DNA of 64,000 nucleotides from Metallyticus violacea (Eukaryota; Arthropoda; Insecta; Mantodea; Metallyticidae): the NCBI GenBank assembly GCA_030762175.1, contig CM060831.1:67376001-67440000 (forward strand), given 5' to 3'. Positions 55,846 through 64,000 of the stretch are shown in pieces (the stretch's first letter is position 1; each line of letters starts with the position of its first letter). A program made the position numbers and the translations under genes. The notes under the pieces were generated by a model that did not search any database, was not told the DNA's origin, and was given only the letters and a program-made list of their open reading frames with translations.

Positions 55846-57298
55846 CATAAATTGGTAGTATGCATACAGTTTAGACAAAATAAAGTATAACATCCGCTAA
55901 AAGATCCATTTAACTTCTTAATGAAAATTAAGAAGCGTAATGGGTAGTTTCATAACCAGATAACAGAAATTGTAGAACATGAGGGTACGCAGTTCCAGCT
56001 TCTCCTTGTGTGACATAGGTGAATACATAACTTTTTAAGTGCATTAGAATTCTAGGGTTTTTATCATCGATTCTCCTGTTGCTCTGCCCGCTCCGACTGT
56101 AGTGTAGCCGGTTGGCCATGAGAGACGGCTTATCGGCCGATGCTGTTCCAGCCACCGCATGGTAATCAGATAATTGGGTTAGCGATATATGAACTTTACC
56201 TTTAATTTTCTGAAAATTATATCAGTAGTTCAAATGACTATTTACAGTTTGTCATTCATATGCACTGGCTATGCTTATTAAAGAAGGTGTTTTCATTTTG
56301 ATAACATGGTATCTGACACATTTCTGGGGATTTTCATCTAAGGCAACCGTTTATGAATGCTAGTTGATAGAATTGACCTTTCAATTATTAAATGACGCTC
56401 ATCGAACAGAAATTAAAGGTCATAAACAAATTGTTTTCATCGTTCAAACCGAGTGATGTTTAAGGTAAAAATACAGCATTTAACATGATTATTCAAATTT
56501 AAAAACTTTATTAATGTACAAAAAGTAATTAATGTTGCTTTTGGGACTCTTCGCAAAGAAGAAAATGCTGAGAATGCGCACTTTTTTCCAAATTAGATTC
56601 CTTCGATGTGCTCGGCAGAATTTAACATTTTTGGAATGTCTACAAACATTTGAAAAGAATCTTGCATAATATTTTATTTCATCCCTATAAAATTCAGATT
56701 TCACAGAAACTGTTTCCTGGAGACTAGGTAACGCAAATAGGTTTGTAACAATGGTGTGGTGTGAAGTGGCAGTTTATGGAACTGTTGGACCATTTTCTAT
56801 GCGAATGATGAAACTTTTATGACATATCTGCCATTCATGCAGCTGTCTTTAGCGCTTTCCTTGAAATGACTTCGTGATATCTCCTTCCAGCACATTTAAG
56901 CTATCACTCACACAGCTAAAGACTATTTGTAGGTACTAATAATTGATTCCATCGGATTATATTTCGATTTGAAAACATTCTTTAGTCAATACGGTGGCCA
57001 GATCTCACAGTTCCAGGTTTCTTTTCGTGATGTAGTAGAAGGGAGGTATAGGAAAAATCGCCTTAATGAAGATGCAATGAACATTAGATTTGAACAACAT
57101 GACACTAAAATATCACTGACAGAAGAAAAGGAAATGTTTGTTTTCAAGCAGTAGCTCAAAGTTCTTAAAAATCCGCTCATAGGCTTGCACTTGAGCAAAC
57201 ACTTTATAGGCGTACAGATCAAATAGTTTTACATACAGGTTAGCTTTAAGTCCTGATCAAAGGTTTCAATGATATACGGCTATGCTATCTTTGATATA
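55846..57298. other. No gene recognised
   Basis: AT-rich. A 61-codon frame at 56,969-57,154 (+) and its antisense match nothing I know. Confidence 0.35.
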
Positions 57299-57991
57299 CA
57301 GAGGGTGCCAAAAATGTATACACACTTCAAGCATAGAAAAAACTGTGTTAACATAACAAAACTGAATTCATACAAACAGAAAATCATAAGCACTAATCAT
57401 TAGACTCTTACAGTTACAACAGTTGCTCAAAGTGCCCGCCATCGGCTTCGATACACTTCTGAGTACGCTGAACTATTGATTGATCAACGTTTGCGAAAGT
57501 GTCCTCAGCGATTGCAGCACACGCCGTTTCAATTTCTTCCCGAAGTGCTGCCGTGCAGCTGCTTTTCTACGGTATACGGTATCATACGTCTCAAATTTGT
57601 CTGGAATGCGTAGAATTGTTATTCGCGTTGACGGTTATGTTCTGTACACACTCTCCATCGCCCTTGAACTTCAACAACATTCTCGGTTTTCCAATACCAC
57701 TTCAAAATTGCTTTCCGCTGTTCAAACGATAATCTTGACTCCATTTTGTTGTAGCAAGGCTAACATAACGTAATGTGTGTCACATTTGTTTAAAGATCAT
57801 ACGATAATCTTGGCTTTATTTGTTCATTGTTGATATACCTGTCACGTGGCATCGCTATCGTAATGTATTTGAGTCACAGCTGTTTACAGAACATCATATT
57901 ACACGTTACTGTTGTTTTTCGGTCCAGCTTTGAAATATATTAAATAGATATCTACTGTGAAAGTGCGTATACATTTTTTTGGTACCCTAGA
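57299..57991 (-). mobile_element. Internally deleted mariner-like element, group N, copy 2
   Basis: Terminal repeats CAGAGGGTGCCAAAAATGTA (57,299) and TACATTTTTTTGGTACCCTA (57,970-57,989) next to TA. On the minus strand the N-terminal helix-turn-helix part passes at about 57,580 straight into REEIETACAAIAEDTFAN and QRTQKCIEADGGHFEQLL. The deletion removes all three catalytic residues and is larger than in the copy at 37,435-38,276. Both share left and right flanks, so they arose from one parent by separate internal deletions. Confidence 0.87.
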
Positions 57992-59959
57992 TATTTAACT
58001 GTTTTCGAATTTCTTCATTTCTGTATTTGCCTAAAAGAGTAAATCCAGTTAGTGCTCTTAAAAACCTCATCTCTGCGGATTCTTTTCTTTTCCTGTCCAG
58101 TTTTCACTTCCATATGTTGCCATTGGCACTGTCATTACTTTGTAGAATTCCATTTGTGTTGCTTTTGACGTCTTGTTCTTTAATATTCTTCTCATTGATC
58201 CATTCATTTGTGTTAATTTATTTAATTTTATATTCAGATCTTCATTATTACTGTATGGAACATTAAAGCCCAGATAATAAAATTATTTGAGAAAATTTAG
58301 TAGTGATAACAATGTGCAGTAAATTAAACCAACATAATGTTACTGCTCCGCATTTTACAACTGCTATGCGTAGCTACTCTATTCATTCATCTTTTTGGGC
58401 GGGAGTACTGTGAAATACAATATCTGCATTACGAAATCAAGAACACCGGAGAAACACAGTCCTTCAAAGAACCTGGTTCAAGCAACCTTCCTATTTCTCA
58501 GCGCATTGAAAACCATGTACCAACGAGGAGGAGGGACGATTTGAGCACAAACTTTAACTTTACCTGTAAACAGCAATATTCAGACATGCAGTAATTATTC
58601 TCGAAACTCTTTCTCTTTCAGTACGCCCCATAGGAAGAGATCTGGTGTGGTAGGTCGGGTAGGCTTGATGGCAGAAGTGATTAGAAATGGTAAGTTCTTC
58701 AAAGAAGGAAATTTCAGCCATGTTGGCATTCGACATGCGACGGAGCACATTCTACTTCAAGGTATTTATTATGAAAAGGTATCTCGCGTACAGTGTAAGG
58801 AATATTTTTAGCCCAAATGTGGATAATCTTAGTTGAACCCAAATCTCGTCGGAGAATTAGGCAATGAAAATATGTTGGAACCATAACAGTAAATAAATCT
58901 GTTCTGTTGTTCGGGAAGTTTCAATTTTTGCACAGTGTAAAGTAATATGTGCATGCGTCTTTGTTTCGTTCGCACCTCCTTGACGCGTTTTTGTAAAAAC
59001 TTCCATCTCTTGCGAAAGTTTACAATCTATGGGGAGGTCTGCATCTCCTGGTACTTTCGGACATTCACAATGTTCTCATGGTTTTCACTTTCTTCAGCAG
59101 AAACCTAACAGAGAAATTCGTCGATGATTTCCGAACAGCAAATTATGCAATACATTGAGTTAAGCACTCCTTTGTCGACGCAGTTTTCTAACAGGTCCAT
59201 ACCGTATTGTACGTACTGTATTGCTCGCAACAAATCGTATTGTGCGCACTATATAGCTAGTAACAAATATATGAAGACTTGATGATTCCTTGATAACATA
59301 GTCATATTCCTCATGCCAAGGACAACGAACAAGCAATATGTCTCCGTATGACATGTTGACTAGAGTAGTAGCGCCATTGATGTCCTTTAGTAACTATACT
59401 TGTTATATACAAGTGTTCCCGTCAAAGTTAACCAATTACTACATTACTTTGAACGAGTAATTAGGGGCCGAGAGCGAATAGAATGCCCGATATTGAATAA
59501 TCTTAGCTTAGGACAACCTTAAAGAAAGCCGAATGGCGACTTGTTTTCTTGTTTTTGAGTGAAATGTCGTATAGGCAAGAGAAAGATCGATATCATACGC
59601 TACTGTAAAGATATTTTGAAAAACCTATCGGAACATTATCGAATATCGATAATACTTTAAAAATCTACCAGAGCAGGCTTAAACTTTCGACACCAAACCG
59701 TTCGACTTGCGACTTTTCTGTAGCTATTGGAAATCGAGCATGCCACCACAAGGCGGCCCATGGGAGGATTAGCGAAAAACTATCCAATTCTGCCTTAATT
59801 TTAAATATGGCATTAATGTATGATGCCCTTGAAGAAATGTCACCTCTCTTTGTAATTGCAGTCCGGAAGCACAGATATCCATTAAGTTCACATTTTCTGT
59901 AGAAATATCCACATTCTAGAGCTTTTTAAAGTATTATATAGAAGGTAAGAGAGCGCTTC
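57992..59959. other. No gene recognised
   Basis: AT-rich; no motif or repeat match noted. May include the eroded 5' part of the hAT element to its right. Confidence 0.35.
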
Positions 59960-60450
59960 TACTTTGATTCTTTAAAGAAGTTTCAATGACAGAAAGAGGT
60001 AGAACGAAGGAAATACGTTTTGAAGACTTTGTTACTAAATTAAGTGCTACAATGAAAAGGGACTGGGAGTGGAATATCAAACGACAATAAAAGCGAAATT
60101 CAATTATTAACAGACATGAGCATTTTGTCGTAATATTCAGGGTCTGAAAACTCTTCACTTCCTTTTGGTGAAAAGGAAATTCGCAGTGTGAGAAAAGGTA
60201 TGATATTGATGCTCAACCAGCAGTATTGGAGATGAGAGAAATAATGAAAATTTCTATGTTTTCCTGAAATCTTGAAAGATTTTTCAACTTGCTTAAAACA
60301 TTTCCAATATGAACAGCAGAATGTGAGAAAAACTTCAGTGTCATAAATGAGATATGCTCCCTTGTTTTTTCAAAAGATCAATCATTAATGTTCATTCACA
60401 TAAATGATCCTCCTCTAGAGCGCTGGAAACCGGAGCCATATAAAGGTTGA
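59960..60450 (+). pseudogene. hAT transposase C-terminal (dimerisation) fragment
   Basis: The frame at 60,316-60,450 reads AECEKNFSVINEICSLVFS, then QSLMFIHINDPPLERW and KPEPY, ending in TGA. This is the hAT C-terminal dimerisation region (family: STAxCERxFSxxNxIxxxLR..LMFIxxNGPPLxxWxPxPYV). One in-frame stop precedes it where serine is expected (FPI-stop-TAECE). Upstream to about 59,960 the sequence has scattered matches only. hAT elements excise and insert with 8-bp duplications; this one is dead. Confidence 0.8.
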
Positions 60451-62394
60451 AAAATCAACTTGGTGCCACAGACAAACGCTCCAGGATAAATGTGGCCATA
60501 CTGTGCAAGAAAAAGCAACCTGAAATATTGGGTAATTATTTTCATTTATATAGTAAGTTAACTATTTTATTATTTGGCTCCTCGACTTAGGGAGGGGCAT
60601 AATCAATTGCGGCGTTAAGGGAATTTGGGCGCTTTTTAGATAACATTCATTGTGAAACTCTCGCTGTAAAATACTGGTTACGGATATTAAAGGGAGAACA
60701 ATCTTCACTAAGGGCAATTTGCTACTTTCATCAAGTAAGAAACGAACCATAGTTACTGGGTAGAAGAGTTAGAGGACATTATAAAGTATTGGAATGGGGG
60801 GTTATGGGTGGGGGGGAAGCAATATTATATGAAGGAAAGTCAGAAGAAAGCTAATTGACAGCAACAGACAGAACATAGGGGCAGCATGCAGAGAAAGAGA
60901 GAGAGGAGGGGAAGGGGGAAAAAACATAACTGGAACTTAGTAATAAACTGGGGAAGAATTATATACATATACATAAATAGAATTTTAAGAATCGATCAGG
61001 TATGACTTGGCTTATAATGGGGGCTTAGAAAGCACAAAAAATGACCAACGAAACAGGCGATAGAGTTTTTGTGGAAACCTGGAAGACTAGCAACATATAC
61101 TGGCACATTGCCCAAATACAGAACATTGGAGCAAAGTTTACACACTCGAATAGGGGCAGGTTAGCATGTTGGGAATTGCTTGCGCAGAAGAAAATTGGTG
61201 AAAGCTGAGAGTTTTTATGTAAAGTGCGCCTAATTAGGAGGGGTGTGTGTTCAAACAATGTACAATTGTGACGTACAGGCGTATTAAGGAGAAAGAAAGT
61301 GTGTGTGTTTTCATGTAATATAATTATTTCTGTATTAATAGTTGCGATTGATATCAAGTAAAAGTTAAGTACACATATCGTTTGTAAAATAAATACCATT
61401 GCCTGCCTACTCATTTATATTTTATGTATTACTGTTTTTTTAATTGAAATGTAACAGAAACAATGCTTTAAGTATAAAAAATATTAATAAAATTTCGGTT
61501 ATTGGAAAAAACGAATTTAGGGGCATGGATTTTAGATTGCAGAGGACATGTGACCAAGAAAAAAGTCCCATGACAACACTCTGCACACCATAGAGATAAA
61601 AGAACCTAGGAAATTATTTCCACCTTTAAGCACAAGTTATAATAACCGAACATTTAAAGTTGTTCAAATGAAAGACGATATTTTCCTAGAGTTTCAGCAG
61701 ATAACCGAACGCATTAAATCAAAGATATTCTTTTTTGTGTGCTGAGAAATAAAACGTATACCCGCCTGTGACCCACAGCAGTTTAGGATGAATTGTGCAA
61801 ACAATGACATTTAAAGTAATTATTCATGTTATTATGTCTCTGAAAACTTCAACATATCACTATTAGTGAGCATGTAATGTTGAAAATTTTCGTCGCTTTT
61901 CTATGGTAAGTAATTATAAATGCCAATCTTCTATTCATGAAAAGATGTTTGTCAATATTTCCAAACTAAATGTTTTTCCTGAAGCATTTTACAAGTGCGG
62001 CTTACAGTAAAGCTCGAATTCTCTAAACAGAACAATAAAAACCTGCAGACAGATCAGGAAGAGACGAACAGCATCTAAAAATATAAGTGCCTTGGTGCGG
62101 TTCCAGTGAGCAATTATCACTAAATGGAGAGTGTATCTGTAGACGCGTTTACAACGTCTAGGTATTTAGAAACTATGTATGTGTGCGCAGGTGGGCAATC
62201 AGCCCTACATAAAATAGCGGCCAAGGAGTATTTTCATTGTCTTTTTCTTTCTTATTCTCTTCTACGCTGCCAGCTTGATGTCTACTTTTTCTGTACTTTA
62301 ATTTTATTTCCTAACAGCACAAAATCCTCACCAGGTGCAAGAAAAATAAACAGTGCGGTCTGTTTATTGAAGTAGCGTTGTTCATTAGTTAAAA

Positions 62395-62429
<35 letters not shown>

Positions 62430-62624
62430 AAAATTAAAAACGCATGTTATGGTTTATGAAACTTGTCGAAAATGATATTGGCTATTCCTGAAATTCACTT
62501 CCACAAGTCAAAAGATATTAATGCATCCTCTAAAACACTATTTCCTTTGGTCATATAACAGCTGGTTATAAATGCTCAGCACATACTTTGTCGAATGCAA
62601 AGCAGAGTTATAAAGTAACCTTAA
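60451..62624. other. No gene recognised
   Basis: AT-rich, with purine-rich G-tracts at 60,795-60,820 and 60,893-60,920 and an (AAAT)n run at 62,391-62,431. No coding motif. Confidence 0.4.
62391..62431. repeat. (AAAT)n microsatellite
   Basis: About ten AAAT units. Confidence 0.95.
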
Positions 62625-64000
62625 GGGAACCAGGACGTGAAGGGTTTCCCTATCATACGTACATTTTTCTCAGAAACAATTTACTTACCTCAATGCAACC
62701 AAATTTGAACCATATACTTATTAGTATATTTGCTATAAAATTTATTAGAAAGAAAGTATAAGAGCTTTCTTTTGAAAATATATTCAATTTTTTTTTTTGG
62801 TTCCCAAAATAGTACATTGTCAAATTCAAACAGCCTAAAACTCAATTATTTGGGGACAAATACCAGAGATTTTAGTACACTTAATTCAAAATACATACAT
62901 GAAAATCTGTGCAAACTTTGAAGCATGCTGTATTTGTGGTTTAGGAGAAAAGTGTACCTAAAGTAAACAGAAAAAATCGGAAAAACGACTTTAAAGTAAA
63001 ATTTTCACACATATACTTGATACTAACACAATCCTGGTTGATAGGCATTGTCGCCTCCTCTTTATTCTTGCTTCCTTTGTTATCTCCATAATGTTTCTTT
63101 GTGCTTCAGAAACCGTATATCATTGATCAGTTTAAGAGACTTTTTCATGTTTTCTCCTGGTTCAATACCCAGGCACTCAAACACTTTAATTCTACTATAT
63201 GCACCATCATTGAAACATATCATGGCCCCTATCAGTAAAGCTTCCAGCGAACACAGTTTTGGGTATCATTCCCAAATACAGTTATTAAAACTTTCGTGTG
63301 GGTTTTCCCATGAACACACTTAAATAAAAGTTTTGTATCTGTCAAGTCCCTGGTTTAATAACCTCTAAAATTGTATTTATGCTCACCTATGAGCTGAGCT
63401 TTTTGAAATTTGCACCCTGGATCCACATCTTTGGAGCAGAGACCATGGTAAGCTTCACATCAATTGAAGACTTGTGAAGCTGTCATGTCTTCTAATTGCT
63501 AGTTCGTAGCAGTTCTGCAGCAAGTCTATTTCACGTCTGTAAGTCAACCACGACCAAAGATAAGGTTGCCATCAGCAAATTTGGTTTTTCATAAAGGTAT
63601 GTAACTTTCTTAGTCGAGCTCCAAGCCTCCTTTGCACATGCCCAACACATTCCAACTTCTTTATTTCTAAATTATTTTATGGGTTGTGTTCTAAAACTTT
63701 CTGAAAATCCTTGGAACAAGCAACGGCCAAAGATCTTTAAAAATTGGGCCATAAATAAATAAACCCTATGAACTATATATATTCTTGCACAGAATGAAAC
63801 AGAAAATGAAACTTTTTACATTTTTCACACCCTGAACCCTTTAATATGCCTCTAGAGTTATAAATAGAGTAGTAGATAACAGTATTACGGATATTCTTTG
63901 TATTCCCACTTTAGATATTTGTGCTATTGCTAATGTCACCAAACCAGATCCAAAATAACAGCTCTTTTGGAAAAATGCAAAAATGAATGAATGAATGAAC
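62625..64000 (-). pseudogene. Mutator-like transposase element, 3' part, cut by the right edge
   Basis: On the minus strand KKLECVGHVQRRLGARLRKL at 63,668-63,605 is the hallmark block of the arthropod 'Mutator-like transposase' family (IEKVECVGHVQKRMGTRLRKL-type). It is followed by a decayed LTDRxIDxLQNxYxxAIR region (YRREIDLLQNCYELAIRRHD), CVHGKTHTKV (family: CLHGKTQNxNES) and FNDGAYSRIKVFECLGIEPG (family: FNDGxxxRLKVLExLGV). Frameshifts and stops abound. The 3' end is GGGAACCAGGACGTGA directly after TTAA (62,621-62,624), which suggests insertion at a TTAA site. The 5' end is outside the window. Confidence 0.85.

Noticed and set aside
61025..61414. 129-codon minus-strand frame
   Set aside because: No motif recognised, strongly AT-driven composition and no repeat partner; kept only as unassigned sequence.
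1..64000. Bacterial-type features: operons, CRISPR arrays, rRNA operons
   Set aside because: None seen. Spliced exons, SINEs and mariners show this is an animal nuclear genome.

Overview
This is a stretch of animal nuclear genome, almost certainly from an insect. It is AT-rich, gene-poor and packed with decayed transposons, and it has spliced exons and tRNA-derived SINEs with target-site duplications. CCTAA/TTAGG-like motifs resemble the insect telomere repeat. A large-genome hemimetabolous insect such as a cockroach or termite is my best guess, from the abundance of mariner elements and tRNA SINEs. The species cannot be fixed from sequence alone.

One host gene is recognisable: the minus-strand gene for a CNNM / ancient-conserved-domain magnesium transporter (Drosophila 'unextended', uex). 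Three consecutive internal exons are present: 28,166-27,749 (extracellular domain), 13,689-13,370 (juxtamembrane region and first membrane helix) and 10,204-9,850 (rest of the DUF21 membrane domain). They join in frame through canonical GT/AG sites into 364 continuous codons. Introns of 14,059 bp and 3,165 bp separate them. The signal-peptide/first exon must lie above 28,166, and the CBS-pair and cyclic-nucleotide-like domains below 9,850 or outside the window. I could find neither.

The rest is repeats. From left to right: mariner remnants (1-705, 6.5-7.2 kb, 8.9-9.7 kb), a degenerate CCTAA-rich tandem array (1.07-1.47 kb), nested SINEs (2.55-3.44 kb), an LTR-like repeat (7.5-8.3 kb), a seven-unit ~140-bp tandem array in the small CNNM intron (11.2-12.2 kb) and a Tc1 fragment (12.9-13.3 kb). 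The large intron holds further mariners, SINEs, a GC-richer unclassified repeat (14.0-15.1 kb), LINE reverse transcriptase debris and a deleted mariner. From 28 to 64 kb there are more mariners (one inserted in another at 41.7-44.2 kb), LINE fragments (33.6, 34.5 and 52.8-53.7 kb), head-to-head SINEs (36.7-37.3 kb), two internally deleted mariners with terminal repeats (37.4 and 57.3 kb), a pair of deleted mariners in opposite orientation (45.6-47.3 kb), a hAT fragment (60 kb) and a Mutator-like transposase fragment at the right edge.

No new multi-gene system is visible. The most interesting items are two groups of deletion-derived mariner elements that lost the catalytic core but kept both ends (one group of three copies shares a single deletion junction), the intronic tandem array, and several dispersed repeat families I cannot assign to a known class. 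SINE copies with intact 9-14 bp target duplications suggest fairly recent retroposition.
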